From: Umezawaea tangerina | GTDB lineage: Bacteria; Actinomycetota; Actinomycetes; Mycobacteriales; Pseudonocardiaceae | NCBI RefSeq assembly: GCF_003002815.1 | Contig: NZ_PVTF01000019.1 | Location: 1 to 64,000, forward strand | DNA: 64,000 nucleotides | Direction of reading: 5' to 3' | Shown here: positions 7,860 to 18,772 of the stretch, one piece after another | Layout of the letters: each line of letters starts with the position of its first letter | How positions within the stretch are numbered: the stretch's first letter is position 1 | The notes under the pieces: model-generated | Database searches by the model: none | Told to the model about the DNA's origin: nothing | Seen by the model: the letters and a program-made list of their open reading frames with translations, nothing else | Translations under genes and position numbers: made by a program

Positions 7860-8669
7860 GTGCCCAGGAGGTCTCGGCTCGACGCCGAGCTGGTCCGGCG
7901 AGGGCTCGCCCGGTCCCGTGAGCACGCCAGCCAGCTGGTGTCCGCGGGTCGGGTGACGGTGCGCGGCACGGTCGCGACGAAACCGGCGACGGCGGTCGAG
8001 ATCGACGCCGCGGTGGTCGTGCGCGAGGACGTCGACGACCCGAACTGGGCCTCGCGCGGCGCGCACAAGCTCGTCGGCGCGCTGGAGGCGTTCTCCGACA
8101 TCGACCCGACCGGCGCGCGCTGCCTCGACGCGGGCGCGTCCACGGGCGGGTTCACCGACGTGCTGCTGCGCAAGGGCGCCGGTCAGGTGGTCGCGGTGGA
8201 CGTCGGCCGCGGGCTGCTGGACTGGAAGCTGCGCACCGACGACCGCGTGGTCGTCAAGGACAAGACCAACGTCCGGGCGCTGACGCCCGAGGACGTCGGC
8301 GGGCCGGTCGACCTGATCGTGGCCGACCTGTCGTTCATCTCCCTCAAGCTCGTGCTGCCCGCGCTGAAGTCCTGCCTCAAGCCCGACGGCGACCTGGTCC
8401 CGATGGTCAAGCCGCAGTTCGAGGTCGGCAAGGAACGGCTCGGGTCCGGCGGGGTCGTGCGCGACCCTGAGCTGCGGGCCGACGCCGTGCTCACGGTGGT
8501 CGCCGCGGCCGCCGACCTCGGCCTGCGCCTGCACGGCGTGATCGCCAGTCCGCTGCCGGGCCCCTCCGGCAACGTCGAGTTCTTCGTCCGCCTCCGACTG
8601 GGCGACCCCCTGGAGCCGGACGCCGCCGCCGCACTCGTGCGAACCGCTGTCGCGGAAGGACCTCAATGA
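7860..8669 (+). CDS. tlyA: TlyA family rRNA 2'-O-methyltransferase
   Basis: 269 residues from GTG 7860. N-terminal S4 RNA-binding domain (RLDAELVRRGLARSREHASQLVSAGRV), then an FtsJ-type SAM methyltransferase with motif I CLDAGASTGGFTDVLL, plus VVAVDVGRGLLDWKLR and IVADLSFISL. In mycobacteria TlyA methylates 16S C1409 and 23S C1920 and its loss gives capreomycin resistance; that is family knowledge. The stop overlaps the NAD kinase ATG (ATGA). Confidence 0.95.
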   Translation: MPRRSRLDAELVRRGLARSREHASQLVSAGRVTVRGTVATKPATAVEIDAAVVVREDVDDPNWASRGAHKLVGALEAFSDIDPTGARCLDAGASTGGFTDVLLRKGAGQVVAVDVGRGLLDWKLRTDDRVVVKDKTNVRALTPEDVGGPVDLIVADLSFISLKLVLPALKSCLKPDGDLVPMVKPQFEVGKERLGSGGVVRDPELRADAVLTVVAAAADLGLRLHGVIASPLPGPSGNVEFFVRLRLGDPLEPDAAAALVRTAVAEGPQ

Positions 8670-9562
8670 CCGAGCGCGAGATCCTGCTCGTCGTCCACAC
8701 CGGACGGCAGAGCAACATCAAGCTGGCGATGGAGGTGGCGCTGCGCTTCGCCGAGGCGGGCGTCCGGCTGCGCCTGCTCGACGACGAGGCCCCGCAGCTC
8801 TACCCGTGCTGCTCGATGAGCATCGTGCCCGCCGACGACAAGGCGGCCGAGGGCACCGAGCTGGTGTTCGTGCTCGGCGGCGACGGGACCCTGTTGCGGG
8901 CGGCCGAGCTGGCGCGCGCCGCGGGCGTCCCGGTGCTGGGCGTGAACCTCGGCCGGGTCGGGTTCCTCGCGGAGGCCGACTCGGACATGCTGCACGAGGC
9001 CATCACCCACGTCATCGACCGCGAGTACCACGTCGAGGACCGGATGACGGTCGACGTGACGGCCAGCGTCAACGGCCTCGAGATCGCGAAGACGTGGGCG
9101 CTCAACGAGGCCAGCGTGGAGAAGAGCTCCCGCGAGCGCATCCTCGACGTGGTCGTGGAGATCGACGGCCGCCCGGTGTCGGCGTTCGGCACCGACGGCG
9201 TCCTCTGCGCGACCCCCACCGGGTCCACCGCATACGCGTTCTCCGCGGGCGGACCGGTGGTGTGGCCGGACGTGCAGGCGCTGCTGGTGGTGCCGAGCAA
9301 CGCGCACGCCCTGTTCGCCCGCCCCCTGGTCGTGTCGCCCGCGTCCGTGGTGGCGTTCGAGGTCGACCCCAACGGCCACCCCGCCGTGCTGTGCTGCGAC
9401 GGCAGGCGCACGTTCGACCTGCCCGCGGGCACCCGGATCGAGGTCGTCGGCGGGAAGACGCCCATCAAGCTCGTCCGACTGCGCGAAGGACCGTTCGCCG
9501 ACCGGCTCGTGGAGAAGTTCTCGCTCCCCGTGCAGGGCTGGCGCGGGCCGTCGCGCGGCTGA
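8666..9562 (+). CDS. nadK: NAD kinase
   Basis: 298 residues. It phosphorylates NAD to NADP. Diagnostic GGDGTLLRAAELA motif, GVNLGRVGFLAE, the Asn-Glu segment WALNEASVEK, and the glycine-rich CATPTGSTAYAFSAGGP loop. Length and order (tlyA-nadK-recN) match Rv1694-Rv1696. ATG overlaps the tlyA stop. Confidence 0.96.
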   Translation: MTEREILLVVHTGRQSNIKLAMEVALRFAEAGVRLRLLDDEAPQLYPCCSMSIVPADDKAAEGTELVFVLGGDGTLLRAAELARAAGVPVLGVNLGRVGFLAEADSDMLHEAITHVIDREYHVEDRMTVDVTASVNGLEIAKTWALNEASVEKSSRERILDVVVEIDGRPVSAFGTDGVLCATPTGSTAYAFSAGGPVVWPDVQALLVVPSNAHALFARPLVVSPASVVAFEVDPNGHPAVLCCDGRRTFDLPAGTRIEVVGGKTPIKLVRLREGPFADRLVEKFSLPVQGWRGPSRG

Positions 9563-9645
9563 CGGCACCGCTGGGACACGCGGTCGTGACCGGATTCGCC
9601 TCCCGAGGCACCGCGGTGTCGGTGCGTGCGGCTAGGGTTCGCCCT

Positions 9646-11433
9646 GTGTTGGCCGAGATGCGCATCCAGGGCCTCGGTGTGATCGATGAGGCAACCCTAG
9701 AACTCGATGCCGGGTTCACCGTCGTTACCGGTGAGACCGGTGCGGGCAAGACCATGGTCGTCACCGGGCTCCACCTTCTGGGTGGCGGTCGGGCCGAGGC
9801 GTCGAGAGTGCGCACCGGTGCCGACAAAGCCGTGGTGGAGGGCAGGTTCCGGGCACCAGCGGGTAGCCCGGCCGCGAAGGTCGCCGACGAGGTCGGCGGC
9901 GAACCGGACGAGGACGGCACCGTGATCGCGGTGCGCACCGTCGGGTCGGACGGCAGGTCGAGGGCACACCTCGGCGGCCGTTCCGTGCCGGTCGGTGTGC
10001 TCGCTGAGCTCGCGGAGCAGCTCCTCGCCGTGCACGGGCAGAACGACCAGCTGAGGCTGCTCCGGCCCTCCGAGCAGCGGGCGGTCCTCGACCGGTTCGC
10101 CGGTGACGAGGTGGCCGAGCCGCTGCAGGAGTACCAGCGGCTGCGCGAGGAGTGGCTGCGCGTCGCGAACGAGCTGACGGAGCGCTCCGAGCGCTCCCGC
10201 GAGCTCGCCCGCGAGGCGGACCTGCTGCGCCACGGGCTGGGCGAGATCGAGGCCGTCGGCCCGAAGCCGGGCGAGGACGTCGAGCTCGTCGACGAGGCCC
10301 GCAGGCTGGCCGACGCCGACCAGCTGCGCGAGGCCGCCACGGGCGCGCAGTACGCGGTGAGCGGTGCCGCGGACGGCGACCCGGACAACCCCGGCGCGCT
10401 GGGGCTGATCGGCGAGGCGCGCCGCCGGGTGGCGACGTCGGAGGACCCGGCGCTGCGCGCGCTGGAGTCCCGGCTCGTCGAGGCCGCCGCCGTGCTGGCC
10501 GACGTCGGTGCCGAGATCGGCTCCTACCTCGACCACCTCGACGCCGACCCGAACCGGTTGGAGACGGTGCTGGCCCGGCAGTCCGAGCTCAAGCACCTGA
10601 CCCGCAAGTACGCGGCCGACATCGACGGCGTGATCGCGTGGGCCGAGGACGCCAACCAGCGGCTGTCGACGCTGGACACGTCCGACGAGGCACTGGCCGC
10701 GCTGGCCGCCCGCCGCGACGAGCTGGCCGCGGAGCTCGCGGTCTACGCCGCCCAGGTCTCCGCCGCGCGCACCAGCGCCGCCGAGGAGCTGGGCAAGGAG
10801 GTGTCGGACGAGCTGACCGGGCTCGCGATGCCGCACTCGAACATCGAGGTCGCCGTGCACCCCCGTGCCGCCGAGAAGGGCGACACGCAGGCGTTGCAGG
10901 TGGGCAAGGTCCTGCTGCACGCGGGTGCGAGCGGGGTGGACGAGGTCGAGCTGCGCCTGATCGCGCACCCCGGCGCCCCCGCGCTGCCGGTGCACAAGGG
11001 CGCCTCCGGCGGTGAGCTGTCACGGGTGATGCTCGCGCTGGAGGTCGTGCTCTCGCACTCCGACCCGGTGCCGACGCTGGTCTTCGACGAGGTCGACGCC
11101 GGGGTCGGCGGCCGGGCCGCGGTCGAGGTCGGCAGGCGGCTGGCCCGGTTGGCGCGCAGCCACCAGGTCATCGTGGTCACCCACCTCCCGCAGGTCGCCG
11201 CGTTCGCGGACCGGCACCTGGTCGTCGACAAGACGGCGGACGGCATCCTCACCCGCAGCGGTGTGCGGGTGCTCGACGAGTCGGAACGGGTCGTCGAGCT
11301 CGCCAGGATGCTGGCGGGCATGGACTCGACCGACACCGGCCGCGCGCACGCCGTGGAACTGCTCGCGGCGGCCAAGGCGGACAAGGACAGCGCCCCGGTC
11401 GTGCGGCGCAAGACGCGTAAAAAGGTCACATGA
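9646..11433 (+). CDS. recN: DNA repair protein RecN
   Basis: 595 residues from GTG 9646, giving an N-terminus (VLAEMRIQGLGVIDEATLEL) that aligns with known RecN starts. SMC-like ATPase: Walker A GETGAGKTMVV, a central coiled coil (~150-380), signature GASGGELSRVMLALE, Walker B TLVFDEVDAGVGG and H-loop VIVVTHLPQVAAFAD. It acts in double-strand break repair. A TAGGGT hexamer 8 nt before the start could be a -10 for a short-leader transcript; that is a guess. Confidence 0.95.
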   Translation: MLAEMRIQGLGVIDEATLELDAGFTVVTGETGAGKTMVVTGLHLLGGGRAEASRVRTGADKAVVEGRFRAPAGSPAAKVADEVGGEPDEDGTVIAVRTVGSDGRSRAHLGGRSVPVGVLAELAEQLLAVHGQNDQLRLLRPSEQRAVLDRFAGDEVAEPLQEYQRLREEWLRVANELTERSERSRELAREADLLRHGLGEIEAVGPKPGEDVELVDEARRLADADQLREAATGAQYAVSGAADGDPDNPGALGLIGEARRRVATSEDPALRALESRLVEAAAVLADVGAEIGSYLDHLDADPNRLETVLARQSELKHLTRKYAADIDGVIAWAEDANQRLSTLDTSDEALAALAARRDELAAELAVYAAQVSAARTSAAEELGKEVSDELTGLAMPHSNIEVAVHPRAAEKGDTQALQVGKVLLHAGASGVDEVELRLIAHPGAPALPVHKGASGGELSRVMLALEVVLSHSDPVPTLVFDEVDAGVGGRAAVEVGRRLARLARSHQVIVVTHLPQVAAFADRHLVVDKTADGILTRSGVRVLDESERVVELARMLAGMDSTDTGRAHAVELLAAAKADKDSAPVVRRKTRKKVT

Positions 11434-12344
11434 ACCCAGCCGGGATGAAGCGCCGCCTCGCGGGCGCGGGCGCGCTGGCGGTGGGCGCGGTCGCGACCGT
11501 CGGCGGTGTGCTGCTGCCGCTGTACACGGAGGTGCGGACGTTTCCGGGGCAGCAGGCCACCCTGGTCGTCACCGCGCTCGGCAGCACGCTGACACCGGGG
11601 GTGACGGCGTCCACCCCGGTGTTCGCGGTGCCCCTGGTGCTGGCCGCGTTGCTGCTGCTGCTCGCCGCGGTGCTGGTGTTCCGCGGCGCCTCGCCGGTCG
11701 GCCGGATGACGGCCGTCGCCGGTGCCGCCGTGCTGCTGGGCGTGGCCTGGTCGGTCTACCTGTTCGTCACGAACGCCGCCGCCGTCGCGGTGGTGTCCGT
11801 GCCGCCGGGCGGCCAGCTCGTGCAGACCCTCGACCTCGGCCTGTTCCTGCTCGGCGGCGGCTGGTTCGTGGGCACGCTCGGCGCCGTCCTCGTGCAGGAG
11901 CTGCCCGAGGAGGAGGACCGCTCCCAGTGGCGGGACCTGGAGGAGCGCGCCGACCGCATCCGCGACCGGGTGCGCGAGCCCGAACCCGAGACCGTGCCGG
12001 ACCCGGAACGCGCACCCCGCCGCAGGCGCAGGCACGCCGTCGAGGAGCGGTCGCGGGAACGCGAGGAGGAGCAGGAACGCCCGCGGGAGCGGGAACGCCC
12101 GCGGGAACGCGACGAGGAGCGCGGGCGCGGTGGCAGGCGCAGGCGCGTCGAGGAGCGGGAACGCGTCGAGGACACCGGCGAGGCGGTCGTGTACCAGCTG
12201 CCCGACGCGCCGACGGACGACCTCGACACCCCCGCGTTCGGCTTCCCGCCCGCGGAGTTCGGCCCCCAGGGGCCCGAGGACGACCCCGACGCCTCCACCA
12301 CCAGGGTGACCCTCGACCCGGTCGACCCGCCCGGCCGCTCATGA
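11430..12344 (+). CDS. Four-TM membrane protein with charged C-tail (tandem paralog 1)
   Basis: 304 residues, ATG overlapping the recN stop. Topology: TM1 ~10-30 ending in LLPLYTEV, an exported loop of ~40 residues, TM2 ~66-86, TM3 ~93-115, TM4 ~133-155, then a ~145-residue cytoplasmic tail extremely rich in Arg/Glu (RERERPRERDEER) with AVVYQLPD at ~244-251. The following three genes share the same plan and tail motif, so this is a tandem family. I do not recognise a named domain. Tail length is unique to this copy. Confidence 0.85.
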   Translation: MNPAGMKRRLAGAGALAVGAVATVGGVLLPLYTEVRTFPGQQATLVVTALGSTLTPGVTASTPVFAVPLVLAALLLLLAAVLVFRGASPVGRMTAVAGAAVLLGVAWSVYLFVTNAAAVAVVSVPPGGQLVQTLDLGLFLLGGGWFVGTLGAVLVQELPEEEDRSQWRDLEERADRIRDRVREPEPETVPDPERAPRRRRRHAVEERSREREEEQERPRERERPRERDEERGRGGRRRRVEERERVEDTGEAVVYQLPDAPTDDLDTPAFGFPPAEFGPQGPEDDPDASTTRVTLDPVDPPGRS

Positions 12345-12892
12345 GGTCCCGCCTCGGGCTCTTCGCACTGCTCGCCGGGGCGGTGCTGACCCTCGTGGGC
12401 GCCCTGCTGCCGCTCTACCACCAGGCCTACCGGCTGGCCGAGCAGCTCGAGTTCGAGGTCACGGCCTGGAACGTCCGCACGATCACCGGTCCCCAGCCCG
12501 ACAGCGACGAGTTCCGCTCCTCGGTCCAGTACGGCATCCCCCTCGCGGTCGCGGCGGGTCTGCTCGTCCTGGCCGCGCTGTTCCTGCGGCACCGCCGGTT
12601 CGGCGCGGTCGCGCGGTTCCTGGCCGCCGGTGTGCCGCTCATGCTCGTGGGCGCGGTGTGGACGATCCTCCAGGTCTACCTGCGCCTGGCCCAGGGCAAC
12701 CGCCGCGCCGACCCGATCACGCTGACCTCGCCCGGCCTCGGCCTGTGGATCCTGGCGATCGCCTGCGTCGTGGCGCTCGTCGGTGGTGTGCTGGTGCAGC
12801 GGGTGCCGGACCAGCTCGAACGGGCGCCCGAGCCCGAAGGCCCGGTCGTCTACCGGCTGCCCGACAGCGAAGAGCACGAGCAGGTGTCGTAG
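12341..12892 (+). CDS. Four-TM membrane protein (tandem paralog 2)
   Basis: 183 residues from ATG 12341, overlapping the previous stop by ATGA. TM1 (LFALLAGAVLTLVGALLPLY), an exported loop of ~45 residues, then SVQYGIPLAVAAGLLVLAALF, a third TM (FLAAGVPLMLVGAVWTILQVY) and a fourth (GLWILAIACVVALVGGVLVQRV). The tail carries PVVYRLPD, homologous to AVVYQLPD in paralog 1. Tight coupling suggests the four proteins are made together, perhaps as a complex (inference). Confidence 0.85.
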   Translation: MRSRLGLFALLAGAVLTLVGALLPLYHQAYRLAEQLEFEVTAWNVRTITGPQPDSDEFRSSVQYGIPLAVAAGLLVLAALFLRHRRFGAVARFLAAGVPLMLVGAVWTILQVYLRLAQGNRRADPITLTSPGLGLWILAIACVVALVGGVLVQRVPDQLERAPEPEGPVVYRLPDSEEHEQVS

Positions 12893-12912
12893 CCGTCCGA
12901 ACCGGGGGGACC

Positions 12913-13539
12913 GTGGAACTGCGCGAGGACGTGTCGCGGTCCCCGCGACGGCGGGTGGTCGGAGGGGTCGCGTTGGCGGCGGGCGCGGTGCTGGCGCTGG
13001 TCGCCACGCGGCTGCCGCTGACGCGGCAGGACATCCGGTTCCCCGAGGGCGCGTCCTGGTACGAGACGGGCCTGTGGGGCACCAGGGCGTCCTCGGACAT
13101 CGGTTCGGTGCTGGACCCCAGCCCAGTTCGCTACGGCGTGCCGGTCGTCGTGGCGGCGGTACTGCTCGTCGTCACGGCCGCGCTGGTGCTGGGTGCTCGC
13201 AGGCTGCCCGACCGGTTCGCGGCGCCCGTGAACGTCGGCGCGGTGCTCGCGGCCTTCCTGCTCACCGGCTCCGGGTGGACCGTGGGTCAAGTCCTGCTGT
13301 CGTCGTTCCGGAACGAGGAGAGCGCGTTCGCCACCGTCACGACTTCCGTGCGCGAAGGCGTGTGGGTGTTGGGCCTGGCCTGCGTCGTGGCCCTCGCGGG
13401 TGGTCTGCTGGTGCAGGCCTGGCCCGTTCGGGCCGCCGTGCCCCCACCGGAGCGGGGCGTGGTGGTGCACCGGCTCCCGGACGACTCCGGCGGGCCCGTG
13501 ATCCCGGTTCCCGACGACACCGCGGGCGGTGACCGGTGA
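12913..13539 (+). CDS. Four-TM membrane protein (tandem paralog 3)
   Basis: 208 residues from GTG 12913, where the paralog alignment begins; GGGGGGA lies 4-5 nt upstream. Same plan: TM1 after RSPRRR, an exported loop with WYETGLWGTRAS, RYGVPVVVAAVLLVVTAALVLGAR as TM2, then TM3, and TM4 ending at LLVQAWPVR. The tail motif is GVVVHRLPD. The loop WYETGLWGT resembles paralog 4 YRMSLWGSE, and RYGVPVVVAAVLL matches RFGVPVVVAAVLL there, so 3 and 4 are the closest pair. Confidence 0.85.
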   Translation: MELREDVSRSPRRRVVGGVALAAGAVLALVATRLPLTRQDIRFPEGASWYETGLWGTRASSDIGSVLDPSPVRYGVPVVVAAVLLVVTAALVLGARRLPDRFAAPVNVGAVLAAFLLTGSGWTVGQVLLSSFRNEESAFATVTTSVREGVWVLGLACVVALAGGLLVQAWPVRAAVPPPERGVVVHRLPDDSGGPVIPVPDDTAGGDR

Positions 13540-14144
13540 GCCGGGTCGTGGGCGCGGCCGGACTGCTCGGCGGAGCGGCGCTGGTGGTGGCGGCCTCGTC
13601 GCGGCCGCTGTTCGAGCAGGTGCGGGTGGACAGCGGGCACCGCACGGGGTACCGGATGTCCTTGTGGGGCAGCGAGTACACGTCCCCCGACGGGATCGTC
13701 GCCGCCGGGATGGACCCGGTCCGCTTCGGTGTCCCCGTGGTCGTCGCGGCGGTGCTGCTGGTGGTCGCGGCGGTGCTGGTGCTGGCCGAGTCGCGGCTCC
13801 CCGCGCGGGCGGCCGCGGCGGCGCGGGTGGGAGCGGTCGCCGCCGCCGCGCTGCTCCTCGGCTCGGTGTGGACCATCGGTCAACTCGTGGTGGTGATGGC
13901 GAGGCGCGACGACATCACGACGGGATCGGTCGACTCCTCCGGCGGTTCCGCGATGTGGCTGCTGGTGGCCGCGTGCGGCGCGGCGCTCGTCGGTGCCCTG
14001 CTCGTCCAACGCCGCCCGCGCCGGGCCGTCGAACCCGAGGGCGCGGTCGTCTACCAGCTCCCGGACGACACCGCCGCGGACACCCCTCCGATGGGGGTCG
14101 GGATTCACCCGGAAGTGTCCACAGAGGAATCATCACCCACCTGA
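13536..14144 (+). CDS. Four-TM membrane protein (tandem paralog 4)
   Basis: 202 residues from GTG 13536, overlapping paralog 3 by GTGA. Four membrane segments in the family pattern, exported loop with GYRMSLWGSEYTSPDG, conserved RFGVPVVVAAVLL, and a tail with GAVVYQLPD. No catalytic motif is visible in any of the four. It ends 63 nt before the steA ATG, so co-transcription into the SteA/SteB pair is possible. Confidence 0.85.
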   Translation: MSRVVGAAGLLGGAALVVAASSRPLFEQVRVDSGHRTGYRMSLWGSEYTSPDGIVAAGMDPVRFGVPVVVAAVLLVVAAVLVLAESRLPARAAAAARVGAVAAAALLLGSVWTIGQLVVVMARRDDITTGSVDSSGGSAMWLLVAACGAALVGALLVQRRPRRAVEPEGAVVYQLPDDTAADTPPMGVGIHPEVSTEESSPT

Positions 14145-14207
14145 GCAGCCCCGACAGGTCGGCGTGGCGCTCGGCCCGCCACCCCGGCATCGGCCACCAT
14201 CGGACGC

Positions 14208-15392
14208 ATGAAGCTCTCCGGGTTGCTCAGCCGCACGAACCACGACCTCCCGGGCGCCATCGGCGTCGCCAGGGTCGATCGCCGCGCTGGTGACCTGCTC
14301 CGACGGCTGAGTCCCGGCGACGTCGCCGTCCTGGACCAGGTCGACATCGACCGCCGCACCGCGGAGGCGCTGGTCGCCGCCGAGGTCGTCGGCGTCGTGA
14401 ACGCCTCCCCGTCGATCTCCGGCCGGTTCCCCAACCTGGGCCCGGAGCTGCTGATCGAGGCGGGCATCCCGCTGATCGACAACGTCGGCAGCTCCGTCCT
14501 GCGCGACATCAGGGACGGCACGAAGCTGCGGCTGCTCGACGGGGTCGTCTACGACGGCGAGACGGAGATCGCCCGCGGCGACGAGCAGAGCGCCGAGTCC
14601 ATCGCCGACGCGATGATCGAGGCCAAGGCCGGCATGGCCGCGCAGCTGGAGGCCTTCTCCGCCAACACCATCGAGTTCCTGCGCCGGGAACGCGCGCTCG
14701 TGCTCGACGGCGTCGGCGTGCCCGAGCTGTACGTGCCGATGCGCGACCGGCAGGTGCTCGTCGTGGCGGGCGGCCCGAGCCACGCGGAGGAGCTGCGGCG
14801 GCTGCGGAAGTACATCCGCGAGTACCGGCCGGTGCTGGTCGGCGTCGACACGGGCGCCGACACGCTGTTCGCCGCGGGTTACAAGCCCGACGTCATCGTC
14901 GGCGACCCGGACGGCATCGGGACCGAGACGCTGAAGTCGGGCCGCGAGGTCGTCGTGCCCGCGCAGACCGACGGGCACGCGCCCGGCCTGGAGCGCATCC
15001 AGGACCTGGGCATCGGCGCGGTGACGTTCCCGTCGTCGGGCAACGCCGAGGACCTCGCGCTGCTGATCGCCGAGGCGCACGGCGCCAGCCTCGTGGTGAC
15101 CGTCGGCGTGCAGGCCGGGCTGCGGGAGTTCCTCGACCGCGGCCACTCGGGCTCCAACCCGTCCACCTTCCTCACCAGGCTCAAGCTCGGCAGCAAGCTG
15201 GTCGACGGCGAGGCCGTCGCCACCCTGCACCGCAGCCGGGTCTCGTTCGGCGTGATCCTCCTGCTGGTGCTGGCCGCCGTGCTCGCGATGGTCGCCGCGG
15301 TCGCCGTCTCCGGGGTCGGCCACGTCTACGTCGACATCGCCGTCGACGCGTTCCGCACCGTCTCCGACTGGTCGAAGGGGCTGTTCTCTTGA
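14208..15392 (+). CDS. steA: SteA-like putative cytokinetic ring protein
   Basis: 394 residues. It corresponds to Rv1697/SteA, which in corynebacteria works with SteB in daughter-cell separation. A large cytoplasmic region includes VVNASPSISGRFPNLGPELL and VGVDTGADTLFAAGYKPDVIVGDPDG (a thiamin-pyrophosphokinase-like fold segment). A single C-terminal TM (VSFGVILLLVLAAVLAMVAAVAV) precedes a short tail. SteB follows with overlap. Assignment rests on recognisable family sequence and synteny with recN and pyrG. Confidence 0.9.
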   Translation: MKLSGLLSRTNHDLPGAIGVARVDRRAGDLLRRLSPGDVAVLDQVDIDRRTAEALVAAEVVGVVNASPSISGRFPNLGPELLIEAGIPLIDNVGSSVLRDIRDGTKLRLLDGVVYDGETEIARGDEQSAESIADAMIEAKAGMAAQLEAFSANTIEFLRRERALVLDGVGVPELYVPMRDRQVLVVAGGPSHAEELRRLRKYIREYRPVLVGVDTGADTLFAAGYKPDVIVGDPDGIGTETLKSGREVVVPAQTDGHAPGLERIQDLGIGAVTFPSSGNAEDLALLIAEAHGASLVVTVGVQAGLREFLDRGHSGSNPSTFLTRLKLGSKLVDGEAVATLHRSRVSFGVILLLVLAAVLAMVAAVAVSGVGHVYVDIAVDAFRTVSDWSKGLFS

Positions 15393-16327
15393 TCTCGCTG
15401 CGCTACCACATCGTCTCGATCACGGCCGTCTTCCTCTCGCTCGCGGTCGGCGTCGTGCTCGGCTCGACGGCGATCAGCAGCAGGCTGCTCTCCGGGCTCA
15501 GCGACGACAACGGCGCGCTGGGCAGGCAGGTCGTCGACCTGCAGACCGAGCGCAACACCCTCAACTCGAAGCTCACCGAGGCCGACCGGTTCGCCACGTC
15601 GGTCGGCCCGCTGTCGGTGAAGGGCCAGCTCACCGACCGCACCGTCGTGCTGGTGACCACCTCCGACGCGCGGCCGGGCGAACGCGACTCGCTGGCCGGG
15701 CTGCTGCGCGCCGCGGGTGCCACGGTCACCGGCGAGCTCCAGCTCACCGACTCGTTCGCCGACCCGCACAAGGCCGACCAGCTGCGCGACCTGGTCGCCC
15801 GGCTGCAGCCCGCGGGCACCCAGCTGCCGACCGCGTCCGACCCCGGCACCCGCGCGGGCGGCCTGCTCGGCGCGCTGCTGCTGCTGAACAAGGACACCAA
15901 CCAGCCGCAGGCCTCGGCCGACGAGACGGCCTCCGCGCTCGGCGGGCTGACCGGCGCGGGTTTCGTGAAGCCCGGTCAGGGGCTTCGACCCGCGCAGCTC
16001 GCCGTCGTGCTCACCGGTGGCGCCGTGGCGGGCGACTCGGCAGGCGATCGCGCCGCCACGATCGCGCGCTTCGCCATCCAGCTCGACCGGTCCGGCGCGG
16101 GCGCGGTGCTCGCGGGCGGCTCCGGGTCGGCCGACGGCACGGGCGCCATCGGCGTCGTGCGGGCGGACACGGCGGCGACTTCCGTCCTGTCGACCGTCGA
16201 CAACGCCGACACCGCGGCGGGTCGCGTCGTGGCCGTGCTGGCGTTGCGCGAGCAGCTCGACGGCAAGTCCGGCCGTTACGGCGTGGCGGGCAACGCCGAG
16301 GCCCCATCACCTGGTCAGGCCAGCTGA
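15389..16327 (+). CDS. steB: SteB/MctB-like envelope protein (copper transporter family)
   Basis: 312 residues from a TTG start overlapping the steA stop. An N-terminal TM/signal anchor (HIVSITAVFLSLAVGVVLGS) is followed by a coiled coil (~45-75) and an extracytoplasmic Ala/Gly-rich domain. It matches Rv1698 (MctB), described both as an outer-membrane copper-efflux factor and as the SteB partner of SteA. Which role holds here is not decidable from sequence. Gene order steA-steB-pyrG is conserved in mycolata and relatives. Confidence 0.88.
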   Translation: MISLRYHIVSITAVFLSLAVGVVLGSTAISSRLLSGLSDDNGALGRQVVDLQTERNTLNSKLTEADRFATSVGPLSVKGQLTDRTVVLVTTSDARPGERDSLAGLLRAAGATVTGELQLTDSFADPHKADQLRDLVARLQPAGTQLPTASDPGTRAGGLLGALLLLNKDTNQPQASADETASALGGLTGAGFVKPGQGLRPAQLAVVLTGGAVAGDSAGDRAATIARFAIQLDRSGAGAVLAGGSGSADGTGAIGVVRADTAATSVLSTVDNADTAAGRVVAVLALREQLDGKSGRYGVAGNAEAPSPGQAS

Positions 16328-16454
16328 TTAACCCGTACGGGGGATGCGTTCGCGTGGTCTGGAGGGAATCGGCGGTCGGGCACGTGTTAGCGTTGTGGCC
16401 CGTGGACAGGGGTTATCCCCTTTCGGAACCTTTCAGACCACGGGAGCCTCGTTG

Positions 16455-18148
<1,694 letters not shown>

Positions 18149-18152
<4 letters not shown>

Positions 18153-18772
18153 CCGAGGCAGGCGCACACGAGTTCCGCACCGTGTCCTCGCGCGACGTGC
18201 ACATCGGCCGCGTCGTCGGCCTCCGCGTCGACGAGGTCGCGATGCCCGGCGGCGGGACCGCGCTCCGCGAGGTCGTCGAACACCTCGGCGCGGTCGCCGT
18301 CGTGGCACTGGACGACGACGACCAGGTCGTCCTCATCCACCAGTACCGCCACCCCCTCGGCCACCGGCTGTGGGAGCTCCCCGCGGGCCTCCTCGACTCC
18401 CCGGACGAGATCCCGGTCGAAGGCGCCCGCCGCGAACTGGCGGAAGAGGTCGGCCTGGACGCCTCCCGCTGGTCGACCCTGGTCGACGTCGCCGCCTCAC
18501 CCGGCTTCACCGACGAGGTCGTCCGCGTCTTCCTCGCCGAGGACCTGTCCACTGTGGACCGCGACCTGCAAGGCGATGAAGAAGCCGACCTAGTGGTCAA
18601 GCGCTTCCCGCTCACCGAAGCGGTCCGCATGGCCCTGGCGGGCGACATCATCAACGGCGCCGCGGTCGCCGGCCTACTAGCCGCACAAGCAGTCAAATCA
18701 GGCACAACCCCCCGCCCCGCCGACGCCCCCTGGCCGGACAGGCCGCACACCTTCGCAGCACGCCAAAACTGA
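18149..18772 (+). CDS. Nudix hydrolase, ADP-ribose pyrophosphatase type
   Basis: 207 residues. Nudix box [23 protein letters not shown] (glycine through REL..EE) following WELPAG; Pro-Gly-Phe-Thr-Asp (SPGFTDE) lies downstream, typical of ADP-ribose hydrolases. Orthologous position to Rv1700. Its last ~130 nt become A/C-rich on the coding strand as it enters the repeat-rich spacer. Confidence 0.93.

Noticed and set aside
16328-16454. pyrG leader as a CTP-sensing reiterative-transcription attenuator
   Set aside because: The GGGGTTATCCCC palindrome is suggestive, but no start site with the required initial G-run/C pattern or downstream terminator could be shown.
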